DNA of 64,000 bases from an uncultured Bacteroidales bacterium (GCA_900317055.1 ONFF01000001.1:172259-236258); one strand, 5' to 3'; positions 29,736 through 40,400 are shown, numbered from the stretch's first letter. Notes: a model not told the origin generated them from the sequence alone. Program-made: numbers and translations.

Positions 29736-30707
29736 ATGAAAAACGTGGCAATTATTTGTGGCGGAGATTCGGGAGAGTTCGAAATTTCCGTCAAGAGCGC
29801 CCAGGTGGTGAAGCAAAATCTGAATCCGGAACTGTATAATTCGAAGATCATTGTGGTGTCGAAAAAGGGATGGTATGGACTCTTGAAAGATGGTACCCGA
29901 GTGGATGTTGACAAGAATGACTTTTCCATTTCAGTAGGGGGCCACAGGACGAAATTCGATGTGGCTTTCAACGCGGTGCACGGCGAACCTGGTGAGAACG
30001 GTCCATTGTCGGGCTATTTGGAGTTGTTGGGTATTCCTTGCACTTCGTCGCCTTTGACCACTTGCGCCCTGACATTCCATAAGGACTTTTGTAAGCGTGT
30101 GGTGGCTTCCTATGGTGTCAAGGTGTCGCCTTCAATTCTTATCAACGAAGGTGAAAAATATGATGCCGACGAAATCATCAAGCAATTGGGGCTGCCCTTG
30201 TTTGTAAAGCCGACCTGCAACGGATCCAGTGTGGGCGTAACCAAAGTGAAGACGGCTGAAGAGCTTGATCCTGCCATCTATACGGCTCGCGCGGCTGGTC
30301 GTCAGATTATGTGCGAGAAGTTCGTCGACGGACGCGAGTTTGGCTGTGGTGCCATGGAGTATAAGGGCAAGATGATGGTCTTCCCTCTGACTGAGATTTG
30401 CAGCAAGAACGAATTCTTCGACTATGAGGCCAAATATACTGCTGGCAAATGCGATGAGGTGACGCCCGCCCAGGTGGATGAAGACACCGAAATCGAAATC
30501 AAGGCTACAACAGCGATGCTGTACGAAAAATTGGAATGCAAGGGCTTTGTCCGCATGGACTACATCGTCAGCGACGAAGGCGTGTTCTTCATCGAGGCCA
30601 ACATCGTCCCAGGCATGTCGGAAGCCAGCATCATTCCCAAGCAGGCACAATGCTTCGGATTGCCGTTAGGACGGCTGTTTGAAATGGCAATAGAGAACGT
30701 CTTATAA
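29736..30707 (+). CDS. ddl: D-alanine--D-alanine ligase
   Basis: It makes the D-Ala-D-Ala dipeptide of peptidoglycan precursors in the cytoplasm. The 323 residues show AIICGGDSGEFEISVKSAQ, the ligase signature AVHGEPGENGPLSGYLELLGIPCTS, the ATP-grasp core LFVKPTCNGSSVGVTKV, and the metal/dipeptide residues in FFIEANIVPGMSEASIIPKQ. In many Ddl the second motif reads NTxPG; here it is NIVPG, still with the catalytic Asn. The start at 29736 is the family start. A CCCGTA..TACGGG palindrome lies in the leader (29700-29717). Confidence 0.96.
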   Translation: MKNVAIICGGDSGEFEISVKSAQVVKQNLNPELYNSKIIVVSKKGWYGLLKDGTRVDVDKNDFSISVGGHRTKFDVAFNAVHGEPGENGPLSGYLELLGIPCTSSPLTTCALTFHKDFCKRVVASYGVKVSPSILINEGEKYDADEIIKQLGLPLFVKPTCNGSSVGVTKVKTAEELDPAIYTARAAGRQIMCEKFVDGREFGCGAMEYKGKMMVFPLTEICSKNEFFDYEAKYTAGKCDEVTPAQVDEDTEIEIKATTAMLYEKLECKGFVRMDYIVSDEGVFFIEANIVPGMSEASIIPKQAQCFGLPLGRLFEMAIENVL

Positions 30708-30708
30708 T

Positions 30709-30795
30709 AATGCTGAATTAGGAATGCTGAATGCGGAATGAAGAGAAGCTTATGCCTCTCAACATTCCGCATTCATAATTCAGCATTCCGCATTA
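30709..30795. repeat. Inverted GCTGAATGCGGAATG repeat after ddl
   Basis: GGAATGCTGAATGCGGAATG on one side and CATTCCGCATTC..AATTCAGCATTCC on the other form a long imperfect hairpin with an AAGCTT-centred loop. It sits between convergent ddl and frr and may serve as their terminator; the type is common as a dispersed repeat. Confidence 0.55.
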
Positions 30796-31356
30796 AACGG
30801 TGAGGATGTCCTTCGACTTCAGCTCGGTGAGGTCGTCAATCTTCTTGATGTATTTGTCGGTGAGCTTCTGGATTTCTTCTTGAAGGAGCTTTGACTCATC
30901 TTCCGAAATCACATCTTTCTCCAGTTTCTTGGCATCGTCGTTGGCGTTGCGGCGGATGCCACGGATGCCGACCTTGGCTTCCTCGGCGGCGTTCTTGGTG
31001 CGCTTCACCAGTTCTTTACGGCGTTCCTCAGTCAAAGCGGGCACGCTGATACGGAGGATTTCACCATTGTTGATGGGGTTGAAGCCCAAGTTGGCGTTCA
31101 AAATGGCCTTGGCGATGTTGCCGAGCGCGCTCTTGTCGAAAGGTTGCACCACAATCATGCGGGCGTCGGTGCAGCCGATGTTGGCGGTCTGCTCAATGGG
31201 CACCGTCGTACCGTAGTATTCAACCATAACGCCGTTCAGCATGGCAGGACTGGCCTTGCCTGCCCTGATGCCCTGAAATTCATGCTCCAAGTGCTTGATG
31301 GTGTTGTCCATGCTTTCAGTGGCCTCGTCTAATACAAATTGGGAATCGTCTGTCAT
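30793..31356 (-). CDS. frr: Ribosome recycling factor
   Basis: It releases the post-termination ribosome from mRNA together with EF-G. The 187 residues match the family length (about 185): LEHEFQGIRAGKASPAMLNGVMVEYYGTTVPIEQ, PFDKSALGNIAKAILNANLG, and the Arg/Lys-rich VPALTEERRKELVKRTKNAAEEAKV. It forms the two-domain L shape. Start ATG 31356 is preferred over 31377 because TATTTTTG (31373-31380 on the minus strand) lies between them. pyrH, often its neighbour, is 2.5 kb away. Confidence 0.97.
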   Translation of the reverse strand: MTDDSQFVLDEATESMDNTIKHLEHEFQGIRAGKASPAMLNGVMVEYYGTTVPIEQTANIGCTDARMIVVQPFDKSALGNIAKAILNANLGFNPINNGEILRISVPALTEERRKELVKRTKNAAEEAKVGIRGIRRNANDDAKKLEKDVISEDESKLLQEEIQKLTDKYIKKIDDLTELKSKDILTV

Positions 31357-31372
31357 TGCTTTAAAATTTGAA

Positions 31373-31380
31373 GGCAAAAA
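31373..31380 (-). promoter_or_regulatory. -7 promoter element for frr
   Basis: TATTTTTG on the minus strand, 16 bp before the frr ATG. Confidence 0.5.
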
Positions 31381-31428
31381 TAGTTTTTTTTTCGTTTCGG
31401 AAGTAGTTCTGTGTGATTTTTTTGTCCT

Positions 31429-31995
31429 TTACCATTCAAGGCTGAAAACCAACGAGATGTTTGAGATGTTGTCTTGCCTGTCTTCGTAATAACCGGATCC
31501 CATCCCCATCAAGTTCATGTGATAGTGTGTGACGGTGACATTGTGGTAATAAGTATATGTCGTCATCAAGTTGAAGGCAATGCGGCTTTTTGTGGCGAAG
31601 CGGATGCCAACGCCCACGTCACCATAAGGTCCCCAGTTTTTCTGGGCGTGATAGCCACCAGCCCTGACTCTTACTACAGGACTTACAATTTTGGTAGGCA
31701 AAATCACATAGCGGAACGATCCGAAAAACGGTACGAGTTTTGGAGAGTTGAAGATACCGACAGCATAACCGACGCCGAGGCCGGCAAAAACTTTATCATT
31801 GAATTGATAGCCGTGCGTTGTTGATATCTTGTAAAGATAGCCATCGACTCCATATTGAGTCCAAACGCCACCAAGGCCTGTTTCCAAAAATCCTGTGTAT
31901 CCACTCGGGACACGAATTGATGTTTCTTTACTTTCTTGTGCAAATGCCGTAATGGTCATAAGCAAGATGGCAAGAGCCAAAATTGTCTTTTTCAT
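31429..31995 (-). CDS. Outer-membrane beta-barrel hypothetical protein
   Basis: The 188 residues begin with signal peptide MKKTILALAILLMTITAFAQ and continue as alternating strands (GYQFNDKVFAGLGVGYAVG, VGIRFATKSRIAFNLMTTYTY). The final strand, SNISLVFSLEW, ends in aromatic Trp. This resembles small OmpX/OmpA-like barrels of about eight strands. It contains YYHNVTVTHYHMN, a His/Tyr cluster likely in a loop. It is a single gene between frr and a glycosyltransferase; the role is unknown. Confidence 0.7.
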   Translation of the reverse strand: MKKTILALAILLMTITAFAQESKETSIRVPSGYTGFLETGLGGVWTQYGVDGYLYKISTTHGYQFNDKVFAGLGVGYAVGIFNSPKLVPFFGSFRYVILPTKIVSPVVRVRAGGYHAQKNWGPYGDVGVGIRFATKSRIAFNLMTTYTYYHNVTVTHYHMNLMGMGSGYYEDRQDNISNISLVFSLEW

Positions 31996-32056
31996 AACTA
32001 TTTAATTTAAAGTTACGAAATGAAAACCTGCAAAAATTGTTCCAAAAAGATTTTCC

Positions 32057-33949
32057 TTAGTTTAACGGCTCATACAATCCCGTCAAGACAGGGCTCTTCT
32101 TTGTGTAATAATAGCTCAACTTGGTCACTACGAGAGGCTTCTTGCCTTGGTTCCAGAGGTAGGCCTTGATGGTCTTGCCTTCGGGCGTGAAGTCGTCACT
32201 GAAGAGGATGGCGTTGGCAATGGCATGGTTGCCAGGCAGGAAATGTCCATCTTCAGGCAACGAGCTGTGCCATAAAAGGAGGGAGTCAGTCGCCGCATCG
32301 TGAACCTCGATAACGGCAACGCATTGGTTGGCTTCGACCTCGTTGTGGAATTGGACGACGACGCCCAAAGCCTCGATGTCTTTCGGCAGCGAGTCGCACG
32401 AGAATGAACAGGCTTGTCCCCATTCCTGACCTTCAATGTAGCAGCAGGAATCGGCACTTAATTCATTGAGAAGATATTGTGCGCCTTCCATTGGGGTCTT
32501 GCTCAAGGTGAGGTAGCGCGAGGTGAACCAGTCCTTCTTCTCGATGAGGTAAGGATAGTTGCCCACGGCGGTGACTTCCCAAATGGGGTTGATATAATCC
32601 GTCCAACCGAAGCCAAGCATGGGCGTATTTTGGTGCTCGTTGAGCCAATCGTTGAACTCACCCAAGTTGCTATAGCGATTGAAGACGATACGATTTTTGA
32701 CATCGGTTTTCGCTTGATAAAACTCTGCAGCCTCGCCGATTTCAGTCCTTGTGGCGAACTGTATCTTGTCGCCATATTGATTCTTGTCTTGTTGTATCTC
32801 TGCGGCAATCTGGTCGAAGCCTTGGTGGTACATCAGGTCGAAGTGGCGGCGCTCCATGATGAGTGAGGCGGTGCCGACAAAGAGGATGACGGCAACGACC
32901 AGCGCAGTTTGCCATGGCGACAAGGTGCGCGTACCAAACAGGGAGAAAGCCACAATGATGACGAAAGGATAGCTGAAAATCAGTGTGCTGTGTTGGATAA
33001 TGGGTTCGCGCTTCAAAGAATAGATGAACGCGATGGCGAAGATGATGACAAACCAGGCGATACCAGCCCAACGCAAGGGCTGGCGCAACCTGCTGCGCTT
33101 GCCTAAAATGAGTGGCAAAAGGATAATGATGCCCACGGCAAACATAAATAGCTGCGAGTAGTTCATCGTGTACTGGATGAAGTCGAGCAGGAAGGTGGAT
33201 TTGGGTGCCGACAACCAACCACCGATGCTGCCGCTCACGAAAAGCTGTTGGTAGAAGATGGGCAGGGTAGGGGCGAACAGGACTACGGCTGCTATCCCGC
33301 TAAGCCAATATGCTTTGCGTCTTTCTTTGGGCAGGAAAAACAGGCCTGTCAGAAATATCAGACCCGCCTGCGCGATGGAGAAATACTGCATCAATGAGCA
33401 TGCCCATGCCGAAAGTGCGAAACCAACATAATCCTTAGTCGTCATTTTCGTCCCGAAAACGACCTTATACCAAAAGACGGCCATCAAAAGGACGAAAAAC
33501 AGCCCTGCCGAATAAGGTCGCGCTAACTGACTGTAAAATATCGTGAACTGGCTGACGGCAAAGAATGCCGCTGAGAACAGACCCACCTTGCGGTTGAACC
33601 ACTGTCGCCCTATAATATAAATAAGGTATATGGAACCGATGCCCATCAGCACAAAGGGCAACTTGACCCAAAACGCGCTCCAGCCGAAGAGTTTCACCCA
33701 ACCCCATAGGAACAGCTGCACTCCGATGGGATGGCTGTCGGGCATGATGCCCTGTTGGATGAAGTCATGGAAGTTGTCGAATCGGGTACGCAACAGCGCG
33801 CTGAATTCATCGTGCATAAAGGGGATTTGGCCGAGTTTCCACAAACGAAGCACGGCAGCCACAAGCATAATGACACCAAGAAGGATGTAATCCATCCTTT
33901 TGCTCGGCACATTATGGTTTTTGCGCAGATGGTTTTTGCGGGTCCTCAT
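32057..33949 (-). CDS. Glycosyltransferase of GT39/ArnT-like type, multi-spanning
   Basis: The 630-residue inner-membrane protein has about ten or more hydrophobic segments. After the first (YILLGVIMLVAAVLRLW) comes LGQIPFMHDEFSALLRTRF, the DE-containing first periplasmic loop typical of dolichyl/polyprenyl-phosphate-sugar transferases (PMT/ArnT superfamily). SQFTIFYSQLARPYSAG is a second family landmark. The C-terminal 230 residues are a soluble, probably periplasmic domain. The likely role is moving a sugar from a lipid carrier to a lipid, glycan or protein; substrate unknown. It overlaps the pyrH stop (ATGA) and is probably translated with it. Confidence 0.8.
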   Translation of the reverse strand: MRTRKNHLRKNHNVPSKRMDYILLGVIMLVAAVLRLWKLGQIPFMHDEFSALLRTRFDNFHDFIQQGIMPDSHPIGVQLFLWGWVKLFGWSAFWVKLPFVLMGIGSIYLIYIIGRQWFNRKVGLFSAAFFAVSQFTIFYSQLARPYSAGLFFVLLMAVFWYKVVFGTKMTTKDYVGFALSAWACSLMQYFSIAQAGLIFLTGLFFLPKERRKAYWLSGIAAVVLFAPTLPIFYQQLFVSGSIGGWLSAPKSTFLLDFIQYTMNYSQLFMFAVGIIILLPLILGKRSRLRQPLRWAGIAWFVIIFAIAFIYSLKREPIIQHSTLIFSYPFVIIVAFSLFGTRTLSPWQTALVVAVILFVGTASLIMERRHFDLMYHQGFDQIAAEIQQDKNQYGDKIQFATRTEIGEAAEFYQAKTDVKNRIVFNRYSNLGEFNDWLNEHQNTPMLGFGWTDYINPIWEVTAVGNYPYLIEKKDWFTSRYLTLSKTPMEGAQYLLNELSADSCCYIEGQEWGQACSFSCDSLPKDIEALGVVVQFHNEVEANQCVAVIEVHDAATDSLLLWHSSLPEDGHFLPGNHAIANAILFSDDFTPEGKTIKAYLWNQGKKPLVVTKLSYYYTKKSPVLTGLYEPLN

Positions 33950-34653
33950 TTCGTCACCAGCGTTCCGATGTTCTCGCCGCGCAACACCTTCATTAAGTTA
34001 CCGCGCGTGTTCATGTCGAACACATACATCGGCATGTCGTTCTCCTTGCACATGGTGAAGGCGGTCATGTCCATCACCTTCAGGTTGCGTTGGTAGGCTT
34101 CGTCGTAGGTGATGTGCTCGAACTTGGTCGCTGTCGGGTCTTTCTCTGGATCAGCGGTGTAGATGCCGTCCACGCGGGTGCCTTTCAGGATGATGTCAGC
34201 CTTGATTTCAACGGCGCGGAGGGCAGAACCCGTGTCGGTAGTGAAGAAGGGATTGCCTGTGCCGGCACCCATCACCACGATGTGACCTTCCTCAAGAAGA
34301 CGGATGGCCTTGGCACTGCTCATCGTGTCGGCGATGCGGTCGATGTAAAGACCAGCAAGCAGGGTGGCTTTTTGGCCTTTGCTCTGCAAGGTCGATTGCA
34401 TGGCCATCGAATTGATGACGGTGGCAAGCATGCCCATATAGTCGCCTTGGATGCGGTCCATGCCCTTCGAGGCACCTTGCAGGCCACGATAGATGTTGCC
34501 GCCGCCGATGACGATGCCGATTTGCACACCAGCCTTTGCGGCTTCGATGATTTCATCGGCATAGTCGTTTAATCTTTGCGGGTCGATTCCGTATTGCTGG
34601 CTGCCCATCAGGGCCTCGCCACTGAGTTTTAGGAGTACTCTGTTGTATTTCAT
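33946..34653 (-). CDS. pyrH: UMP kinase
   Basis: It phosphorylates UMP to UDP (amino-acid-kinase fold, cytoplasmic hexamer). The 235 residues have LLKLSGEALMG, the nucleotide loop IGIVIGGGNIYRG, the UMP-contact Asp in DYMGMLATVINSMA, and GAGTGNPFFTTDTGSALRA, all signatures of bacterial PyrH. A -7 element at 34711-34718 lies about 60 bp upstream; between them is a tandem AAGATTTAAAATTCAAG repeat also found before rdgB. Confidence 0.97.
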   Translation of the reverse strand: MKYNRVLLKLSGEALMGSQQYGIDPQRLNDYADEIIEAAKAGVQIGIVIGGGNIYRGLQGASKGMDRIQGDYMGMLATVINSMAMQSTLQSKGQKATLLAGLYIDRIADTMSSAKAIRLLEEGHIVVMGAGTGNPFFTTDTGSALRAVEIKADIILKGTRVDGIYTADPEKDPTATKFEHITYDEAYQRNLKVMDMTAFTMCKENDMPMYVFDMNTRGNLMKVLRGENIGTLVTK

Positions 34654-34718
34654 GAGATTTAAGATTTAAAATTCAAGATTTAAGGATTTAAAGATTATTC
34701 TGATAGCCGGCAAAGATA
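34654..34718 (-). promoter_or_regulatory. pyrH promoter and repeated leader
   Basis: TATCTTTG (34711-34718, minus strand) is an exact -7 element. The leader down to the ATG is made of AATCTTTAAATC and TTGAATTTTAAATC units. The same units, AATCTTTAAATCTTGAATTT, lead directly into the rdgB ATG at 7890. Confidence 0.5.
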
Positions 34719-34749
34719 CGGTTTTTATGAAAAGAGAGCGACAAAGTCC

Positions 34750-37299
34750 TTAATACTTGAGGAATTTGGTTGTTTTCCCGTGGTTTGTCTTCAGAACGTA
34801 CAGGCCTTGGGGAAGGTTGGAGAAATCAAGGGTCTGGTTGCCAGCGTAAAGCTCGATATCCATGACTTTTTGCCCAATGGCGTTGTATAGGCCAGCCGTC
34901 ACTTGGCGTTTGCTTTCAATCATTATGCTGGAATGCGTTGCCGTAGGATAAACGTTGAAGTGACTCTCGGTATAATCCTCTAGGCCTTCGGTGGTCTCTA
35001 TCACAATGGGGCCAACCTGGACCGACTCACCATCGGGATAGACGGCAGAAAGCGTATAGCGGTGGTTGCCCGAGGTGAGGTCGTAATCTTCGTAGACAAG
35101 TTCGGTGACGGTGGCTAGCAACGCATCGTCGCGATAGAGTTTGTAGCTCGTCGGCGTGCCTTCGATAGGCAGACCCCAAGTCAGTTTGACGTTGTCGTTG
35201 CCAAAGACCTCGGCGGCGAAGTCGGTGGGAGGATAAAGGATGGCGACTTCAGCGTATTTCATGCAGGAGGCAAAGCCTTGTAAACCATCATCGGAATAGG
35301 CAACGAAAAGGGCTCCGTTGTCGGCTGTAATGAATGGGTCGTCAATTGGCCCTTCCGAGATGAGGCTGGGCCCGACGTAACTCCATTCGCCATCGTATTG
35401 CATGACGCTCAGATAGTTTGATTGTCCTTCATTGGTGAAAGCCACGGTGAACTTGCCCTCGTTGAAACAAGTGTTGAGCTCCGACACGGCCCCTTCGGCC
35501 AGGTCGTCGCCAAGGCTCTCGAATTCGTTTCCGTTGAAACGGGCTGCCCTAAGTTGATAGCTAGGATAGGCACAATAGGCGAGATAAGGCATGTCGTCAT
35601 CATCAAGCGCAAGGCTTTGGTAAAAATAGATGTTGTCGATACCGCTGCCCACACTAACCCATTGACCGTTTTCAAGCTTCCTGACTTTTAGGAGGTTGTT
35701 GGCCATGTAATCTGCATAGCCGATGTAAGGCGTGTTGTTGCTGTCGAAAACCAAGCTCTGATGGCACGCGTATTCTGTGTCAGGTGCGTAGATACCTGTA
35801 CCGCTCACTGGTACCCAACTGCTGTTCTCCAGTTTGAAAACAACACCTTTGTAGTTCTGCGATATGTCGCGGGCTACGAGATAGGGCACGTCGTTGTTGT
35901 CGAGAATGATATGCGTTTCTACGCTACCGAAGTCACTGCCTATGGCCGTCCATTGGCTGCCATCCCACTTAAAAGCGTGCCCAGCATCGGATTGGTCGGA
36001 GTAGGCCACGAAAACATTGCCGTTGGAAGCCACATCCATGCCGCCTGCCGAGACCGAGCAGGAAGTGCTGATGTTGCCCATCTGCTCCCAGGTGTCGGTG
36101 CCTAGGGCGTTTTTATATAAAACAGGTGTATTGCTTTGATTCCCAAAAATATATAGGTTTCCTTCGCTGTCTTTCTTTATGTCAAATACTTGAAAGGCGT
36201 TTTGTGAGAAGCCACGAGGCCCGACATATTCCCAACTGCCGCTGAGTGGCTCATCCACAACGATGGTGAATTCTTGTATGGTGCTGTGGAGGCATTCCGA
36301 CAGATCCAATCGCACCTCGTAGCTCCCTGGTTGTTCGGGAACCCCATAGAGGCCCGCAGACTCGCCATCATATTGCTCCAAAGTCAGCCAGTCAGGGCCT
36401 TGCAAGAGGGTGATGTTGACGAATGCATCGTCGGGGTCGTGAAAGTAAACATTATAAAGGTAGTTCAGGTTGGCGTATGCCTCGGTTCTTGGGACTGAGG
36501 TGAACAAAGGTGCGGCAGTCTCATCTCCATTTAGGTAGGGGCTCTTGATGGCGTTTTCCACGGTGCCGTCGGGTGCAATCAGCAGGCCGATGACGCGGAC
36601 GTAGTTATAATCCCAGTTTTCGTTTAAGACACAGCTGAACTCATAATCTGCCGTTTGTGTTGCTTGCAGTGAACTGGGGAAGGAGCCAGGAACACCGTCA
36701 TAATCGCAAAGCAGCTGTCGCCCTACATGGTCGTAGGCAATACGTTCGGCTGGGATGGGATTGGGCAGGTTCTCGAAACCGCCCATTGTGCCGTGACCCC
36801 CACCGCTGTAAGAGTTGGCTTGGTTGTAGGAAGGTGCAGGCCCAGTCACACCATCTTCCGTGAGGATGGCTGCGAAACGGTAGTCGCCGCTCATGTTTTC
36901 TAAGGCGTAGGCTGAAACATTGGCGGTCACTTGTCGCGTCTCAGGGTCATAATTGCAAGTGATTCCCATATGGACTTTCGAAGGGATTTGGCTCTCTGCT
37001 TCGACTCGGTCAAACCAGTTTTGCGTGTCCGTCTCAAGGAAATGTCGGCCGATGTTGGCAGAAGGCGCTCCCAAGAGTCCTGATGCGTTGTAATATGTTT
37101 CATTAGCCATCGGGTCGCTGCAATGGATGGCAACAAAGATGACGTTGTCTTTGGCGTAGCATAGTGAGTCACCGTAATAGATGCCTCTTGGACACCATTG
37201 ACACCATGTGCCGGTAAGTTCTTCGACGAGGACGTTTTTCTGTGCAAATCCGATGCTGACGGTGAGCATCGTCATAAGGGTAAAGATTATTTTTTTCAT
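34750..37299 (-). CDS. Omp28-like T9SS-secreted protein with thioredoxin-fold start
   Basis: The 849 residues carry signal peptide MKKIIFTLMTMLTVSIGFAQ, then an Omp28-type thioredoxin-like domain with a CQWC redox motif in EELTGTWCQWCPRGIYYG. An Ig-like region with DPDDAFVNITLLQGPDWL follows. Next come five or so repeats of about 55 residues, with recurring LDNNDVPYLVAR / FDSNNTPYIGYA / LDDDDMPYLAYC, probably a beta-propeller. An Fn3 domain precedes a T9SS sorting domain (FNVYPTATHSSIMIES ... GLYVLKTNHGK). It is likely a cell-surface or secreted protein. ATG 37299 gives the signal peptide; an earlier in-frame start crosses a promoter element (37324-37331). Confidence 0.85.
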   Translation of the reverse strand: MKKIIFTLMTMLTVSIGFAQKNVLVEELTGTWCQWCPRGIYYGDSLCYAKDNVIFVAIHCSDPMANETYYNASGLLGAPSANIGRHFLETDTQNWFDRVEAESQIPSKVHMGITCNYDPETRQVTANVSAYALENMSGDYRFAAILTEDGVTGPAPSYNQANSYSGGGHGTMGGFENLPNPIPAERIAYDHVGRQLLCDYDGVPGSFPSSLQATQTADYEFSCVLNENWDYNYVRVIGLLIAPDGTVENAIKSPYLNGDETAAPLFTSVPRTEAYANLNYLYNVYFHDPDDAFVNITLLQGPDWLTLEQYDGESAGLYGVPEQPGSYEVRLDLSECLHSTIQEFTIVVDEPLSGSWEYVGPRGFSQNAFQVFDIKKDSEGNLYIFGNQSNTPVLYKNALGTDTWEQMGNISTSCSVSAGGMDVASNGNVFVAYSDQSDAGHAFKWDGSQWTAIGSDFGSVETHIILDNNDVPYLVARDISQNYKGVVFKLENSSWVPVSGTGIYAPDTEYACHQSLVFDSNNTPYIGYADYMANNLLKVRKLENGQWVSVGSGIDNIYFYQSLALDDDDMPYLAYCAYPSYQLRAARFNGNEFESLGDDLAEGAVSELNTCFNEGKFTVAFTNEGQSNYLSVMQYDGEWSYVGPSLISEGPIDDPFITADNGALFVAYSDDGLQGFASCMKYAEVAILYPPTDFAAEVFGNDNVKLTWGLPIEGTPTSYKLYRDDALLATVTELVYEDYDLTSGNHRYTLSAVYPDGESVQVGPIVIETTEGLEDYTESHFNVYPTATHSSIMIESKRQVTAGLYNAIGQKVMDIELYAGNQTLDFSNLPQGLYVLKTNHGKTTKFLKY

Positions 37300-37323
37300 G
37301 ATATTGAGGCTTTTATTTGCTTG

Positions 37324-37331
37324 CAAAAATA
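37324..37331 (-). promoter_or_regulatory. -7 promoter element for the Omp28-like gene
   Basis: TATTTTTG on the minus strand, 24 bp before ATG 37299 and just downstream of the secA terminator. Confidence 0.5.
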
Positions 37332-37350
37332 GCTTTTTTTCAGAAAGCAC

Positions 37351-37395
37351 AAAAAAACCGAGCGGAATTAAGCTTAATTCCGCTCGGTTTTTTTT
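37351..37395. terminator. Strong bidirectional terminator after secA
   Basis: A perfect palindrome centred on AAGCTT: CCGAGCGGAATTAAG and its complement, flanked by A7 and T8. It ends the leftward secA transcript 12 bp after its stop codon. Confidence 0.9.
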
Positions 37396-37406
37396 GTAAT
37401 GGACGT

Positions 37407-40400
37407 TTACTCCATTCCTTCGAGCCGTCCGTGGCAGTTCTTATACTTCTTGCCGCTTCCGCAAGGGCAGGGATCGTTGCGGCCCACTTTCTTCTCCACA
37501 TGGATGGGCTGGGTAATCGTCCGCTGCTGCGTGTCGCTGTGCGACTGCGCCAGCAGGTCTTGACGCTGCTCGCGGATCTTCGACTTGTCGATGCCTTGCG
37601 GACCGCGCGATTCACGAACGGTGTTCGGGTCTTGTGTCGGGATGTCGGCACGCATCAGGAAGGAGATGACATCTTCGTTGATTCTCTCCAACATGGCCTT
37701 GAACAGGTTGAACGACTCCAACTTATAGATGACCAACGGGTCTTTCTGTTCGTAAGAGGCGTTTTGTACCGATTCCTTCAAGTCGTCGAGTTCGCGGAGG
37801 TGTTCCTTCCAAGCGTTGTCGATGAGGCCAAGGGTGATGCTCTTCTCGATGCAGAGGTTCACTTCGCGGGCACCGTTTTCGACAGCCTTCTTCAAGTTGA
37901 CGATGACATTCATGCCACGCTTACCGTCGGTAATCGGGATGGCGATGTTCTCGAAATGAGTCTGGTTCTCGTACACGTTCTTGATGACGGGCAATGTCTT
38001 TTCACCGATGATACGAGCCTTCTCCTTATAATGCTCCAATGCGGCATCAAACAACTTTTCGGCCAGCTCTTTGGTCTTCATTCTGTCGAACTCTTCTTCA
38101 CTGAAAGGAGGCTCAATACCCATGCTCGAAAGCAATTCCATCTTGAGGCCTTCGTAGTCTTTGTCATCTTGGAATTCCTCAATGAGTTTCTCGCCAAAGT
38201 CGTACATCATGTTGTTGATGTCAATGGAGAGGCGTTCTCCAAATAAGGCGTGACGGCGTTTCTTGTAGATGACCTCACGCTGTGCGTTCATCACATCGTC
38301 GTATTCCAACAGGTGTTTACGGACTCCAAAATGGTTCTCTTCCACTTTCTTCTGAGCTTTCTCAATCTGTTTGGTCATCATCGAGTGCTGGATGACCTCT
38401 CCTTCTTGAATACCTATACGGTCCATCATGGTGGCCATACGCTCGGAGCCGAACAGACGCATCAAGTTGTCTTCCAAGGAGATGTAGAATTGTGAGCTTC
38501 CGGGGTCACCTTGACGGCCGGAACGACCACGCAACTGACGGTCGACACGGCGGGATTCATGGCGCTCGGTGCCGATGATGGCCAAACCACCGGCTTCCTT
38601 CACGCCAGGTCCCAACTTGATGTCGGTACCACGACCTGCCATGTTGGTAGCGATGGTCACAGTGCCTGCCTGACCGGCTTCCTTGACGATTTGTGCTTCC
38701 TTGAAGTGCAACTTAGCGTTCAACACATTGTGCGGAATGCCTTTACGCGTCAACATACGGCTGAGCAACTCGGAGACCTCGACCGAGGTGGTACCCACCA
38801 ACACGGGACGGCCTTGGTTAACCAACCGCTGGATTTCGTCGATAATGGCATTGTATTTCTCACGCTTTGTCTTGTAAAGCATGTCTTCCTGGTCGATACG
38901 GGCGATGGGACGGTTGGTCGGAATGACCACCACATCGAGTTTGTAGATGTCCCAGAACTCACCAGCCTCCGTCTCAGCGGTACCGGTCATACCGGCCAGC
39001 TTATGGTACATGCGGAAGTAGTTCTGCAAGGTGATGGTGGCGTAGGTCTGTGTGGCGGCTTCCACTTTCACGTTTTCCTTGGCTTCCACGGCTTGGTGCA
39101 GACCGTCGCTCCAACGTCGGCCTTCCATGATACGACCCGTCTGTTCGTCCACGATTTTGACCTTGTTGTCGATGATGACATAGTCAACGTCCTTCTCAAA
39201 CAGGGTGTAAGCTTTCAATAGTTGTTGTACGGTGTGCAGGCGCTCCGACTTTTCAGCGAAGTTACGCATCAGCTCGGCTTTGCGCAGTACCTTTTCGTCG
39301 TTGCTCAGGTCGGAGTGCTCCAACTCGGCAATCTCGCTACCTACATCGGGGATGATGAAGAAGGATGGGTCGTTGTAGGCTTGTGCCAGTTGCTCACTGC
39401 CCTTGTCGGTGAGGACAACGGTATTCAGTTTCTCGTCGATGACGAAATACAGCTCGTCGTCGATGATGTGCATGTTTTCATTGCGGTTCTGCATGTAGAA
39501 GCCCTCGGTCTTCTGCATCAGGCTCTTCATGCCATCCTCGCTGAGGAACTTAATGAGAGCGTTGTTCTTGGGCAGACCACGATAGGCACGGAAGAGTTGG
39601 TCGGCACCATGTTTCTTCTCCTCCTCGGTGGCGTTGGGGTCGGTGAGGATGCGTTTGGCCTCGGCCAAAATCGTCGTCACATAACGCTTTTGGGCTTCGT
39701 ACAACTTGACGACATCAGGTTTCAACTCGTCGAATTCCTGTTGGTCGCCGCGCGGTGTGGGACCACTGATGATTAAAGGTGTACGGGCATCGTCAATCAA
39801 CACGGAGTCGACCTCGTCGACGATGGCGTAGTGATGTTGGCGTTGCACCAGCTCTTCAGGATTGCCTGTCATGTTGTCACGCAGGTAGTCGAAGCCGAAC
39901 TCGTTGTTGGTACCGTAGGTGATGTCGCAGTTGTAGGCACGGCGACGGGCGGCCGAGTTAGGCTCATGCTTGTCGATGCAGTCGACGGTGAGGCCGAGGA
40001 ATTCATACATCGCGCCCATCCACTCGGAGTCACGTTTGGCTAGGTAGTCGTTCACGGTAACCACATGCACGCCCTTGCCTGCCAAGGCATTCAGATAGAC
40101 GGGCAGGGTAGCCACGAGGGTCTTACCTTCACCAGTGGCCATCTCAGCGATTTTACCTTGGTGCAGCACGATACCACCGATGATTTGGCAGTCGTAGTGT
40201 ACCATGTCCCAAGTCACCATGTTGCCGCCGGCCATCCAGCTGTTCTTGTAGTAGGCCTTGTCGCCTTCAATGGTGACATGATCATATTTGGCGGCCAGCT
40301 CGCGGTCGAGGTCTGTGGCAGTCACCACCACGGTCTCATGCTCGCAGAAGTACTTGGCAGCGGCTTTTACTACGGAGAATGCTTCGGGAAGGATGTCGTT

